Positions 16,697 to 25,083 are shown, numbered from the stretch's first letter. The stretch is DNA of 42,293 nt from Clostridia bacterium (GCA_017396515.1 JAFQLV010000046.1:1-42293); one strand, 5' to 3'. Made by a program: numbers and translations. The notes: a model not told the origin generated them from the letters alone.

Positions 16697-17371
16697 ATGG
16701 AAAATGTATTCTCAGGCGAGATTTTAAATATTACACCCTTTAAGAAAGGTTTTGTTTTTGCCACAAAGAGCATAGCTCCCGACGGCAGACTTAAGGCAAA
16801 CTTTTACGGCTACGATGCCGTCAACGATAAATTCACACACATCAAGAAGTCAGTTTATCTTAAAATCAAATTCGGCTATGAATATGAGGAAATCGCAGAG
16901 CAGCTTGGCGATTATGTTTCATGCGATGTGGGCGTGCTCAACGACAACAGAATTATGGCAATTTTCCCCAGCGGAGAATATAATATCTTCAACACCGACG
17001 GTAGCCTCAATGTTTCTTCACTGCTGACATATCACGGTGCCCCCGTTTGTGATATAGCAGTTGACGGCGCTTATGTCTGGTGTGCCGTACCCACAGAAAA
17101 TGCAATTATCAAATATTCTCCCCGTGAGGGCAGAATTCTGCTTCGTGTTGGCGGCGGCGATGCAACAGCCTTTGAAAGCCCCTGTGCAGTTACACTTCAC
17201 GGCAGCACCCTTTACATCTGCAATCAGTCTTCAAAGAAAATCCGCACCCTTAACATTCAGACAAACTCAGTGAGAGACTACCGTGTCTTCAACGAAAGAG
17301 TATACAAATATATCAATGTTATGGGCAGAGAGTTTGTCTGGCTCAAATCGGGACTGTATATCTTAGATTAA
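16697..17371 (+). CDS. Hypothetical protein with beta-propeller-like repeats
   Basis: Not assigned to a named family. The 224-residue protein has no signal peptide or membrane segment. Its pattern of short strands with repeated phrases such as YGYDAVNDKFTHI, VLNDNRIMAIFPSGEYNIFN, VDGAYVWCAVPTENAIIKYS and LHGSTLYICNQSSKKIRTLN resembles NHL/SMP-30-like propeller blades. It starts after GAAAGGAAAGGAAAATTCAA, 56 bp downstream of ricT, and is probably the third gene of the holB-ricT transcript. The TAA stop at 17369-17371 runs directly into the left arm of repeat element B. Confidence 0.8.
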   Translation: MENVFSGEILNITPFKKGFVFATKSIAPDGRLKANFYGYDAVNDKFTHIKKSVYLKIKFGYEYEEIAEQLGDYVSCDVGVLNDNRIMAIFPSGEYNIFNTDGSLNVSSLLTYHGAPVCDIAVDGAYVWCAVPTENAIIKYSPREGRILLRVGGGDATAFESPCAVTLHGSTLYICNQSSKKIRTLNIQTNSVRDYRVFNERVYKYINVMGREFVWLKSGLYILD

Positions 17372-17755
17372 ATGCAAAATGATAAATGCAAAATGCAAAA
17401 TTGTGGTCGCGACTACACCGCTGACTAACCTCAAGCCTCTTTCCGCGGAGTAGAAACTCAGAAACGGTAAGTATCATCAATCTTAAAATAAACAAACGGC
17501 AGGTCACTTCCAAATCGTTAGTAACCTGCCTTATTTATGCCTTCCCCTTGATTTAAGGAAATTCCCCTGTTAGGGGAAATGTCGCGTAAGCGACAAAAGG
17601 GTGCCTGTTCTCGGAGAGAAAAGGTGTCACGCAGTGACGGATGAGGTTTATAATCTGCAGAGTTGGATTTTCATCCCAACTCCCTTTGCGGTTGATAAAT
17701 TGTTTATTGGTAGAAATTTCCCCGCGACCACAATTTTGCATTTTGCATTTTGCAT
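17372..17755. repeat. Heptamer-armed element B (arms ATGCAAA, core 329 bp)
   Basis: The left arm (17372-17402) is a tandem of ATGCAAA-type 7-mers; the right arm (17732-17755) is its reverse complement. The core runs from GTGGTCGCG (17403-17411) to CGCGACCAC (17723-17731), a terminal inverted repeat. Inside are a terminator-like hairpin (17498-17530), a segment AGGTGTCACGCAGTGACGG and an extra stretch with two small palindromes (17562-17578, 17580-17595) absent from element C. The core clearly matches element C at 31404-31667, but the arms do not. Both arms touch stop codons: of the gene before it, and of the lipoprotein gene on the other strand. No transposase is present, so it is MITE-like. 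Confidence 0.85.
17498..17536. terminator. Terminator-like hairpin within element B
   Basis: GGCAGGTCACT (17498-17508) and AGTAACCTGCC (17520-17530) form an 11-bp stem with one mismatch, followed by TTATTTATG on the plus strand. It lies between two convergent genes and has the same stem core as the terminators at 5587 and 31495. Confidence 0.6.
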
Positions 17756-18307
17756 TTAATTCCTGCTTCCCGGCTTGCTTGTCGGCTCAATTTCAGTGAG
17801 ATAAGTGTTGTATATCATCACCTGGCACACAAGGGGCGTGGAATAATAAACGAAGTAAAAGTTATCCTGTTTTTTTGTCAGCTCCCCCTCTTTCAGGAAA
17901 GAGCTCGACTCACCGAGAGAAAACTCACCCATAAGCGCTTCGGCAGAGTACCTGTCATAAAAGCAAAAGGTCTGCAGGGTGTTTTTTAGTATGTATAGAA
18001 AGTTTTTGCTATCCGTAGAAATATTTTTACTTTGCTCACCGTTTTTTGTCAGCTTAGTCATCATCACTCTGCATTCGCATATTTTCCCGTCAGGAGCCTC
18101 TTTGAGAGTCAGAAGAATGTTATCCCTTATCAGCTTGTATTCTCTGCTTTCACCGGGAGCGTAAATAAAATCCGTAAAGGCAATCTCATTTTCAGCCACC
18201 TCGTTATAGTTTTCGATAAAACCGCTTAAATCCATAAACTGACTTTTTGAGCAGGCTGTTAGCGTAATAATCAGAAACAAGCAAAGCGGCAACTTAAAGC
18301 ATCGCAT
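17756..18307 (-). CDS. Predicted lipoprotein, unknown function
   Basis: A 183-residue protein with a type II signal peptide: MRCFKLPLCLFLIITLTACS, lipobox LTAC with lipidation at Cys19. The mature part looks like a small mixed alpha/beta domain (for example NILLTLKEAPDGKICECRVM and KKQDNFYFVYYSTPLVCQVM). No family is recognised. It should be anchored to the outer face of the membrane. The start follows AAAAGGTGATATT. The TAA stop at 17758-17756 lies right at the end of the heptamer arm of element B, so the last residues and stop may have been set by the insertion. Confidence 0.85.
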   Translation of the reverse strand: MRCFKLPLCLFLIITLTACSKSQFMDLSGFIENYNEVAENEIAFTDFIYAPGESREYKLIRDNILLTLKEAPDGKICECRVMMTKLTKNGEQSKNISTDSKNFLYILKNTLQTFCFYDRYSAEALMGEFSLGESSSFLKEGELTKKQDNFYFVYYSTPLVCQVMIYNTYLTEIEPTSKPGSRN

Positions 18308-18351
18308 AATATCACCTTTTGATATTTATGAAAAGTATAGCTGAATTATGT

Positions 18352-18380
18352 TTGACTTTTTACGGTTACGGATGTAAAAT
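18352..18380 (+). promoter_or_regulatory. Predicted sigma-A promoter of the deo operon
   Basis: TTGACT (18352-18357), a 17-bp spacer and TAAAAT (18375-18380), 30 bp upstream of deoC. No DeoR or CytR gene is present nearby, and I see no clear operator palindrome in the short leader. Confidence 0.65.
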
Positions 18381-18410
18381 TAAAGCATAATAATTAAAGA
18401 GGTATTTGTT

Positions 18411-19076
18411 ATGGATATTAAAGAAATTCTTTCAAGGGTTGACCATACCCTTCTCAGTCAGAGTGCAACATGGAATGAAATCAAAGCTATTTGCGATGAC
18501 GGCATAAAATACGGCTGTGCAAGCGTGTGTATTCCTCCGTCATATGTTAAAAAGGCAAAGGAATATGTGGGTGACTCACTTAAATTATGCACCGTTATTG
18601 GCTTTCCCAACGGCTATAACACCACGGCAGTGAAATGCTTTGAAGCAGCCGAGGCTGTAAAAGAGGGAGCTGACGAAATCGATATGGTTATAAACATCGG
18701 TATGCTCAGAGATAAGAGATATGAGGATGTTCTTTCTGAAATCAAGGCTGTTAAACAGAGCTGCGGCAGTAAGCTTTTAAAGGTTATAATTGAAACCTGC
18801 CTTCTCAGCGAGGAAGAAAAAATCAAAATGTGTGAAATAGTCTCAGACAGCGGTGCAGATTATATCAAGACCTCAACAGGCTTTTCAACAGGCGGTGCAA
18901 CAAGAGAGGATATTGCACTTTTTGCAGCCAATGTGAAGCCTCACCTTAACATCAAAGCCGCAGGCGGCATTGCAAGCATAAAGGATGCAGAGGATATGCT
19001 CAGTCTCGGAGCAAGCCGACTGGGCACCAGCAGAATTGTTAAAATAGTCAAAAATGAAGAAGGCTTCGGCTATTAA
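18411..19076 (+). CDS. deoC: Deoxyribose-phosphate aldolase
   Basis: Splits 2-deoxyribose 5-phosphate into acetaldehyde and glyceraldehyde 3-phosphate. The 221-residue TIM-barrel protein shows the N-terminal IDHTLL-like VDHTLLSQ and VCIPPSYV, the active-site aspartate D91 (GADEIDMVINIG), the Schiff-base lysine K153 in YIKTSTGF, and the second lysine K182 in IKAAGGI. It is the first gene of the nucleoside salvage operon and is followed after 12 bp by deoD. Confidence 0.97.
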   Translation: MDIKEILSRVDHTLLSQSATWNEIKAICDDGIKYGCASVCIPPSYVKKAKEYVGDSLKLCTVIGFPNGYNTTAVKCFEAAEAVKEGADEIDMVINIGMLRDKRYEDVLSEIKAVKQSCGSKLLKVIIETCLLSEEEKIKMCEIVSDSGADYIKTSTGFSTGGATREDIALFAANVKPHLNIKAAGGIASIKDAEDMLSLGASRLGTSRIVKIVKNEEGFGY

Positions 19077-19088
19077 GGAGGAAATGCT

Positions 19089-19814
19089 ATGTCAGTTTCA
19101 ACACCTCATATCTGTCTGCCCGAGGGGGAAAGCTTTGCTAAAACCGTGCTTATGCCCGGTGACCCTCTGAGAGCTAAAATGATTGCGGAAACTTTTTTTG
19201 AAAATCCTGAGCTCATTAACAACATAAGAGGCATTCAGGGCTATAACGGCACATATAAGGGCCACAAGGTCAGCGTTATGGCAAGCGGTATGGGTATGCC
19301 CTCTATAGGAATATATTCCTACGAGCTTTATAATTTTTTCGGTGTGGAAAATATTATCCGTGTGGGCTCTGCAGGAGGTCTGAGCGAGGAAGTAAAGCTT
19401 CGTGATATCGTTGCAGGCATAGGTGCCAACACAAACTCAAACTTTGCTGCACAATACGGTGTTACGGGCAATATTGCCCCCACCTGCTCTTATTCACTGC
19501 TTTCTGCCGCTGTGGACTCTGCCGAGGCCTTGGGTCTTTCTCTTAAGATTGGCAACCTCTTTTCAAGCGACACCTTTTATGATGCTGATCCCGAGTGTCA
19601 TAAAAAGTGGAAGGAGGTAGGTTCACTTGCCGTTGAAATGGAGGCGGCAGCACTTTACCTCACAGCTATGAAGGCAGGCAAAAAGGCTCTTGCTATATGC
19701 ACTATATCAGATATCCCCGCCACAGGTGAGGGCTGCAGTGCTGAGGAAAGACAGAACACCTTCACGGATATGATGAAAATTGCCCTTGAAACGGCAGTAA
19801 GAATGGATAAGTGA
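19089..19814 (+). CDS. deoD: Purine-nucleoside phosphorylase, DeoD type
   Basis: Phosphorolysis of purine (deoxy)nucleosides to base and (deoxy)ribose 1-phosphate; hexameric PNP family I. The 241-residue protein shows STPHICLPEG with the N-terminal His, MPGDPLRAKMIAETF, GMGMPSIGIYSYEL, RVGSAGGL, LAVEMEAAALYLTA and CTISDIPATG with the catalytic Asp. AAGGAGGAAATGCT precedes the ATG. It supplies the (deoxy)ribose 1-phosphate that DeoB isomerises in the next step. Confidence 0.97.
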   Translation: MSVSTPHICLPEGESFAKTVLMPGDPLRAKMIAETFFENPELINNIRGIQGYNGTYKGHKVSVMASGMGMPSIGIYSYELYNFFGVENIIRVGSAGGLSEEVKLRDIVAGIGANTNSNFAAQYGVTGNIAPTCSYSLLSAAVDSAEALGLSLKIGNLFSSDTFYDADPECHKKWKEVGSLAVEMEAAALYLTAMKAGKKALAICTISDIPATGEGCSAEERQNTFTDMMKIALETAVRMDK

Positions 19815-19818
19815 TTTA

Positions 19819-20988
19819 ATGATTAACCGTATCTTTTTAATTGTGCTGGACTCCTTCGGCATCGGTGCAATGCCCGACAGTGCCGTTTACGGTGATGAGG
19901 GAAGCAATACACTTCACTCCTGCTTTTTGCAGGCAGGCTTTGCTGTGCCCAATATGGCAAAGCTGGGGCTTTATAACATTGACGGTGTTTCTTTCGGCAA
20001 AAAAGAAAATGCACCCCTTGGTGCCTACGGCAGAATGGCTGAAAAAAGCAAGGGCAAAGACACCACAACAGGTCATTGGGAAATTGCAGGTCTCGTGTCT
20101 GAGAGTGCCTTTCCCACCTATCCTGAGGGCTTTCCCGATGAAATAATAAAAGAATTTGAAAATCGAACAGGAAGAAAAGTTCTTTGCAACAAGCCCTATT
20201 CAGGCACAAGAGTAATTGCAGATTACGGCAAGGAGCATATTGAAACGGGTAATCTTATAGTTTACACATCTGCTGACAGTGTTTTTCAGATAGCTGCCCA
20301 TGAGGATATTGTGCCCACTGAAAAGCTCTATGAATATTGCCGCATTGCAAGAGAAATCCTTTGCGGTAAGCATGCCGTAGGCAGAGTTATAGCAAGACCC
20401 TTTGAGGGTAAGTATCCTGACTTTAAACGCACTGCAAGGCGTCATGATTTTTCCCTTGTGCCGCCGAAAGCCACTCTTTTAGACGAGCTGAATGAAAATG
20501 GCTTAGATGTTATACCAATCGGTAAAATCTATGATATTTTTGCAGGTAAGGGTCTCATAAAAGCAATACCTACCGAGAGCAACAAGCATGGCATGGAGCT
20601 GACGAGAAAAGCTCTCGGAAAGGATTTCAAAGGTCTTTGCTTTACAAACCTGGTTGACTTCGATATGCTTTACGGCCACAGAAACGATGCGGCAGGGTAC
20701 GCAAAGGCACTGACGGATTTTGATTTGTGGCTTGGCAGCTTTATGAAAGAAATGAAAGAGGGCGACCTGCTTATGATAACTGCCGACCACGGCTGCGATC
20801 CTCTGACAAACAGCACGGACCATTCGAGAGAATATACTCCCCTGCTAATTTACGGCAGTGGTGTCAGAAGTATTAATCTCGGCACACGAAAAAGCTTTGC
20901 AGACATCGGCAAAACAATAGCCCATATTTTCGGCATTGAAAGTCACATCAGCGGTGAAAGCTTTAAAAATGAAATAAAGGAGAAATAA
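19819..20988 (+). CDS. deoB: Phosphopentomutase
   Basis: Moves the phosphate of (deoxy)ribose between C1 and C5, linking the nucleoside phosphorylases to DeoC. The 389-residue length is typical. Motifs of the alkaline-phosphatase superfamily with two manganese ions are clear: IVLDSFGIGAMPDSAVYGDE, KGKDTTTGHWEIAGL with the phospho-acceptor Thr, CNKPYSGTRVI, and TADHGCDPLTNSTDHSREY. It begins 4 bp after deoD, and cdd follows after 1 bp. Confidence 0.97.
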   Translation: MINRIFLIVLDSFGIGAMPDSAVYGDEGSNTLHSCFLQAGFAVPNMAKLGLYNIDGVSFGKKENAPLGAYGRMAEKSKGKDTTTGHWEIAGLVSESAFPTYPEGFPDEIIKEFENRTGRKVLCNKPYSGTRVIADYGKEHIETGNLIVYTSADSVFQIAAHEDIVPTEKLYEYCRIAREILCGKHAVGRVIARPFEGKYPDFKRTARRHDFSLVPPKATLLDELNENGLDVIPIGKIYDIFAGKGLIKAIPTESNKHGMELTRKALGKDFKGLCFTNLVDFDMLYGHRNDAAGYAKALTDFDLWLGSFMKEMKEGDLLMITADHGCDPLTNSTDHSREYTPLLIYGSGVRSINLGTRKSFADIGKTIAHIFGIESHISGESFKNEIKEK

Positions 20989-20989
20989 A

Positions 20990-21385
20990 ATGACAGAACT
21001 TGAACTTATAAATGCAGCAAAAGAGGCGGCTGAAAACGCTTATGCCCCCTATTCACACTTCACCGTCGGTGCGGCACTGCTTTGCAAAGACGGCAAGGTT
21101 TACACGGGCTGTAATATTGAAAATGCCTCCTACTCCCCCACCAACTGTGCTGAGAGAACAGCCTTCTTTAAAGCTGTCAGCGAAGGTGAGAGGGATTTCT
21201 CCGCCATTGCAGTTGTTGGCGGAAAAAACTGTAATTTCACCGATTACTGCTCCCCTTGCGGTGTATGCAGGCAGGTTATGGCTGAATTTTGCAGTGAGAG
21301 CTTCAGGGTGATTTTAGGTAAAGAAGGAAAAGATTTCAGGGTTATTACTCTGCGCAATCTGCTTCCCGACAGCTTCAGCATTTAA
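20990..21385 (+). CDS. cdd: Cytidine deaminase
   Basis: Deaminates cytidine and deoxycytidine to uridine and deoxyuridine, feeding the pyrimidine phosphorylase that follows. The 131-residue size fits the small homotetrameric class. The zinc site uses three cysteines: CAERTAFFKA (Cys plus the catalytic Glu) and CSPCGVCRQV (two Cys). CNIENASYSPT is the substrate-binding segment. AAAGGAGAAATAAA precedes the ATG. It sits between deoB and pdp in the operon. Confidence 0.96.
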   Translation: MTELELINAAKEAAENAYAPYSHFTVGAALLCKDGKVYTGCNIENASYSPTNCAERTAFFKAVSEGERDFSAIAVVGGKNCNFTDYCSPCGVCRQVMAEFCSESFRVILGKEGKDFRVITLRNLLPDSFSI

Positions 21386-21402
21386 TCCTAAAGGAGTAGA
21401 AT

Positions 21403-22701
21403 ATGAGAATATACGATATAATTGCTAAAAAGCGTGACGGCTATGAGCTTACAGACGAAGAGATAGCCTTCTTTGTCCGTGAGCTGACTAAGGAAAACAT
21501 AAAGGACTATCAGGCAACTGCCCTTTTAATGGCAATATACATAAGGGGTATGTCTGACAGAGAAATGATAACTCTCACAAAAGAAATGGCTGCTTCAGGT
21601 GACACCCTGAGCCTGAGTGAGCTTGGCATCACTGCCGACAAGCACTCAACAGGCGGTGTAGGCGACAAAACCACTCTTATCGTGGCACCGATAGTCGCAT
21701 CCCTGGGTATAAATGTTGCAAAAATGTCAGGCAGAGGTCTCGGACACACAGGCGGTACTGTTGACAAATTAGAGTCAATTGAAGGCTTCAGGGTGAGTCT
21801 GTCTGCGGATGAATTTATCTCTCAGGTGAAAAGCATCGGCATTGCCGTTGTCGGGCAGACGGGTCAGCTCGCTCCTGCCGATAAGATAATATACTCCCTT
21901 CGTGATGCAACTGCCACCGTCGGCAGTGTACCCCTTATAGCCTCGAGCATTATGTCGAAAAAGCTTGCCGCAGGCAGTGAGACCATTGTTTTAGATGTGA
22001 AATACGGCAGCGGTGCCTTTATGAAAACCACAGCCGATGCTGAGACACTCTCACGCAAAATGGTGGATATCGGCAAAGCAGCAGGCAGAAAAATGGCTGC
22101 TGTTATCAGTGACATGGGCACACCCTTGGGTAAATGCATAGGCAATTCCCTTGAAGTTAAAGAAGCAATTGAAGTGCTCAAAGGCAACGGAAGTGAGGAC
22201 CTGAAAGAGGTCTGCCTGACTCTTGCTGCCAATATTGTTTCTCTGTCTCTCGGCACCGATACGGCAGCAGCAAGAGAAATGGCGGAAAAGGCTCTTGCAA
22301 ACGGCTCAGCTTATGAAAAATTCAAGGAGCTTATCTTATCTCAGGGCGGCAATGTTTCACAGATTGAAAGTCCTGACAAGCTGCCAAAGGCAAGCACGGT
22401 TTATAAGGTGCTTGCCCCCGAAAGCGGCTATATAGCTGAAATGCAGGCTGAAATTATAGGCTCTGCCAGCGTTATATTGGGTGCCGGCAGACTCACAAAA
22501 GAGGACAGCATAGACTATGCCGCAGGAATAATTCTTCACAAAAAGACCGGTGACAAGGTTACGGCAGGCGAAGCTATAGCCGAGCTTCACACCAATGATG
22601 ACAGCAAAATTAAAGATGCCGAAAGGCTGTTTTTATCGGCTTTGTCTTTCAGCAATAAAAAGCCTGAAAAACCCCCTCTTATTTATAAGGTGATAAAATG
22701 A
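21403..22701 (+). CDS. pdp: Pyrimidine-nucleoside phosphorylase
   Basis: Phosphorolysis of uridine, thymidine and deoxyuridine to base and (deoxy)ribose 1-phosphate. The 432-residue protein shows DKHSTGGVGDKTTLIVAPIV, MSGRGLGHTGGTVDKLESI (signature), MSKKLAAGSETIVLDVKYGS and GNSLEVKEAIEVLKG. The length and Firmicutes context favour the broad-specificity Pdp over the enterobacterial DeoA, but the two are close relatives. It is the last gene of the operon, with ~200 bp of AT-rich sequence after it. Confidence 0.94.
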   Translation: MRIYDIIAKKRDGYELTDEEIAFFVRELTKENIKDYQATALLMAIYIRGMSDREMITLTKEMAASGDTLSLSELGITADKHSTGGVGDKTTLIVAPIVASLGINVAKMSGRGLGHTGGTVDKLESIEGFRVSLSADEFISQVKSIGIAVVGQTGQLAPADKIIYSLRDATATVGSVPLIASSIMSKKLAAGSETIVLDVKYGSGAFMKTTADAETLSRKMVDIGKAAGRKMAAVISDMGTPLGKCIGNSLEVKEAIEVLKGNGSEDLKEVCLTLAANIVSLSLGTDTAAAREMAEKALANGSAYEKFKELILSQGGNVSQIESPDKLPKASTVYKVLAPESGYIAEMQAEIIGSASVILGAGRLTKEDSIDYAAGIILHKKTGDKVTAGEAIAELHTNDDSKIKDAERLFLSALSFSNKKPEKPPLIYKVIK

Positions 22702-22797
22702 CATTTTTTAACAAATAAACCACTTTTTCTGTTTCTGTCTTATTTGAGACATACTTTTATCTGTCTATGTTATTAACAGCAAATAAACAAAATCTGA

Positions 22798-22825
22798 TTG
22801 TTGATCTTTATAGTTCAATTATGAT
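22798..22825 (+). promoter_or_regulatory. Possible promoter of the membrane protein at 22905
   Basis: TTGTTG (22798-22803), a 16-bp spacer and TATGAT (22820-22825). Support is moderate. An inverted repeat lies between it and the start codon. Confidence 0.45.
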
Positions 22826-22840
22826 AGAATAACTCACGAT

Positions 22841-22878
22841 GCTTCATGCTACGACTTCAAAAAGCCATAACATGAAGC
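22841..22878 (+). promoter_or_regulatory. Inverted repeat GCTTCATG...CATGAAGC in the 5' leader
   Basis: An 8-bp perfect inverted repeat, GCTTCATG (22841-22848) and CATGAAGC (22871-22878), with a 22-nt spacer, lies 26 bp before the ATG of the membrane protein gene and just before its Shine-Dalgarno. It could be an operator for a dimeric regulator or a leader hairpin. Both are inference. Confidence 0.45.
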
Positions 22879-22904
22879 TATTATTATGTTCGGAGGATAT
22901 CAGA

Positions 22905-23477
22905 ATGAACCAAAACGAAAAGAAGAGCTTTAAGCTCTTACATAAGCCCCCAAAGGGCAAAGTACCCGCACTGTGTCTTGTGTTTTTATGGATTGCCCTG
23001 TGGAATGTAATTTTCCAGGCACTTCACGGTGTAATGCCCCACGAGGGTCTGAGAATTATAAACTGGGCATTTTTCATCAGCGTTGCCGTTTTCTTTTTGC
23101 AGGAGGAGCTCTCCTACAAGGACCGCTTCTGGTACACGCTCTGCGGCGGTGCGGTAGGCTTGCTTTTAGCCGCCCTTGTAAGCCTGGGTGCCAAGGCACT
23201 TATGGGACTCGGACTTTCACACTTTGCGGCTGTGTGCATACCTCTTGTTATCATTATAGGTGTGCTTATTCTCACAAGACCCTTCATCCCTATGTTCTTT
23301 AATGATGTTGGCTTTGTTTATCTTATCTGCTCATTTATCGAGAGCGGTAAAATGATAGCTAACCTTCCCAGCCACCTGCTTTCCCTGCTCCTGGGCTCTA
23401 TTATACTTAACCTTGGTGCAAGCGCAATTATTATGCTTTACAGAAAAGCAATGGCTAAGAAGGCTGCAAAGAAATAA
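22905..23477 (+). CDS. Integral membrane protein, unknown function
   Basis: A 190-residue protein with about five to six hydrophobic segments: VPALCLVFLWIALWNVIF, IINWAFFISVAVFFL, LCGGAVGLLLAALVSLGAKA, FAAVCIPLVIIIGVLIL, VGFVYLICSFI and LLSLLLGSIILNLGASAIIM. The N-terminus and C-terminus are Lys-rich and probably face the cytoplasm. No transport family is recognised. The start ATG at 22905 follows CGGAGGATATCAGA; a longer reading from 22839 would include the leader inverted repeat and is unlikely. A strong terminator follows. Confidence 0.88.
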   Translation: MNQNEKKSFKLLHKPPKGKVPALCLVFLWIALWNVIFQALHGVMPHEGLRIINWAFFISVAVFFLQEELSYKDRFWYTLCGGAVGLLLAALVSLGAKALMGLGLSHFAAVCIPLVIIIGVLILTRPFIPMFFNDVGFVYLICSFIESGKMIANLPSHLLSLLLGSIILNLGASAIIMLYRKAMAKKAAKK

Positions 23478-23486
23478 GACGGCAAA

Positions 23487-23535
23487 AAAGAAAAAGAGGT
23501 AATACGAGTCATTTCGTGTTACCTCTCTTATTTTA
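23487..23535. terminator. Bidirectional terminator between membrane protein and sulfatase genes
   Basis: AGAGGTAATACGA (23495-23507) pairs with TTCGTGTTACCTCT (23513-23526) with about one or two mismatches. It is followed by CTTATTTTATT on the plus strand and by TTTTTCTTTTTTG on the minus strand. It serves both convergent genes. Confidence 0.85.
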
Positions 23536-24957
23536 TTATACTTTATCCTCCACGCTGAATCTCTTCCAGAAATCCTTACCCCATTGGTGGCCTTGCTCCT
23601 GCCACCGATCTCTGTGTGTGAGGAGCTTTTTTCGCATTTCTCTGACCTTTTCAAGAAAGGCTTCGTCCTTAGCGAGGTTATCCTTTTCCCACGGGTCACT
23701 TTCAAGATCATAGAGGAATGTCCATTTATCCTCTTCCTTATCACCGTTGCGGTACTCTATAAGCTTATATCTGTCATCCTTGATTCCTCTGACAAACTTA
23801 TCAAAAATCAGATACATTTCTTCTCTGAAGGCTTTTTCTTCGCCCGAGAGCACGCCTCTGAAGCTTTTTCCTTCAACACTGTCGGGAATATCAATACCGG
23901 CAATATCGCAAAGTGTGGGATAAATATCGTAAAGATAGACATAAGCACTGCTGCGGCTTCCCTTTTCTATGCCGTTGCCGCAAATAATCAGAGGTACTCT
24001 TATACCGTGCTCATAAATATCCTCCTTGCCCATCCAGCCGTGCTGCCCCACAGCAAGACCGTTATCTGCAGTGAAAACGATTATTGTGTTTTCCTTTTCA
24101 CCTGTTTCTTCAAGTGCCTTAAGTACTCTGCCGATTTCACTGTCAAGATGTGTTATCATGGCGTAATATTCGGCTATATTTCTCTTTATTTCCTCCTCTT
24201 GTCTCGGATAAGCTGCAAGAGCCTCGTCACGGTGCACCATAAGAGGATAGTTGGTGTCAATTTCTTTTTGGAAATTAGGGGGCAGCTTTATTTTCTCAGG
24301 GTCATACATCTCCCTGAATTTATCGGGCATTGTTCTCGGGTCGTGAGGTGCTAAATAGGCAAGATACATCATCCACGGCTTGTTGCCGCCTGCGTTTTTC
24401 TTTAAAAGGTCAATTGCCGCATCACTTATCAGCTCACTTGAATGCTTGCCCGGAGAAAACTCATCACAGTGCTGTTTCTGAGTAGTGTTGCCGTTATAAA
24501 AATCAACTGTGAAATTTATTACATTGTCATAGTTGCCGAAAGGGTCAAAACGGCTGGTGGGCACATTCCAATGATCCCACATACCGCCAAAGAAAACCTT
24601 TGCCCCTTGGGTGAAGCTTCTTGCATAGGCAGGGGTACCGTTATGAAATTTGCCAAGGCCTATAGTTTCATATCCGTTGTTTTTAAAGCATTCCGCCATT
24701 GTAATATGTTCTTCAGGTATATCCTCACCAAGGCCCTGAAGCCTGAATGGGTTTCTGCCTGTAAGCACCATAGCACGGCTGGGCATACATACAGCTCCGC
24801 AGGTACCGCCTGCAATATGTGCATGAGTGAAAGTCATACCCTCAGACATAAGCTTATCAAGATTAGGGGTGATTATTTCATCGTTACCCAGAGCGTGAAT
24901 AGTGTCAAAGCGTTGGTCATCGGTGATTATAAACAGGACATTTGGCTTCTTTGTCAT
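23536..24957 (-). CDS. Sulfatase (type I, Cys-type)
   Basis: A 473-residue sulfatase of the alkaline-phosphatase superfamily, resembling the iduronate/choline sulfatase group. VLFIITDDQRFDTI provides the metal aspartates. The active-site signature C57-M-P-S-R at GAVCMPSRAMVLTGR has Cys, which must be converted to formylglycine. VFTADNGLAVGQHGWMGKED provides later ligands. No signal peptide is seen, so it should act in the cytoplasm on an imported sulfated compound. An anaerobic sulfatase-maturating radical-SAM enzyme is not in this window. The substrate cannot be read from sequence. It has its own promoter and stands alone. Confidence 0.92.
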   Translation of the reverse strand: MTKKPNVLFIITDDQRFDTIHALGNDEIITPNLDKLMSEGMTFTHAHIAGGTCGAVCMPSRAMVLTGRNPFRLQGLGEDIPEEHITMAECFKNNGYETIGLGKFHNGTPAYARSFTQGAKVFFGGMWDHWNVPTSRFDPFGNYDNVINFTVDFYNGNTTQKQHCDEFSPGKHSSELISDAAIDLLKKNAGGNKPWMMYLAYLAPHDPRTMPDKFREMYDPEKIKLPPNFQKEIDTNYPLMVHRDEALAAYPRQEEEIKRNIAEYYAMITHLDSEIGRVLKALEETGEKENTIIVFTADNGLAVGQHGWMGKEDIYEHGIRVPLIICGNGIEKGSRSSAYVYLYDIYPTLCDIAGIDIPDSVEGKSFRGVLSGEEKAFREEMYLIFDKFVRGIKDDRYKLIEYRNGDKEEDKWTFLYDLESDPWEKDNLAKDEAFLEKVREMRKKLLTHRDRWQEQGHQWGKDFWKRFSVEDKV

Positions 24958-24982
24958 AGTGTCAACCTTCTTTCATAGGCAC

Positions 24983-25011
24983 ATTATAGCTTAATCAGAA
25001 ATATTTTGCAA
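24983..25011 (-). promoter_or_regulatory. Predicted sigma-A promoter of the sulfatase gene
   Basis: On the minus strand TTGCAA (25011-25006), a 17-bp spacer, TATAAT (24988-24983), about 25 bp upstream of the ATG. Confidence 0.65.
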
Positions 25012-25046
25012 TGGGTTGCGAGAAAGAAACAGCGTCCGACCACTCA

Positions 25047-25076
25047 TGTAAAAAGGGACTCATAATGAGCCCCTTT
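25047..25076 (-). terminator. Terminator of the sigma/anti-sigma operon
   Basis: The minus strand reads AAAGGGGCTCA (25076-25066), loop TTA, TGAGTCCCTTT (25062-25052) and then TTACATG. The 11-bp stem has one mismatch. It lies 8 bp after the stop of the gene at 25084. Confidence 0.85.
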
Positions 25077-25083
25077 GAAGTAT

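Noticed and set aside
23584-24354. 256-codon plus-strand open frame opposite the sulfatase gene
   Set aside because: It is antisense to a clear sulfatase, with no ribosome binding site and no recognisable protein; a shadow frame.
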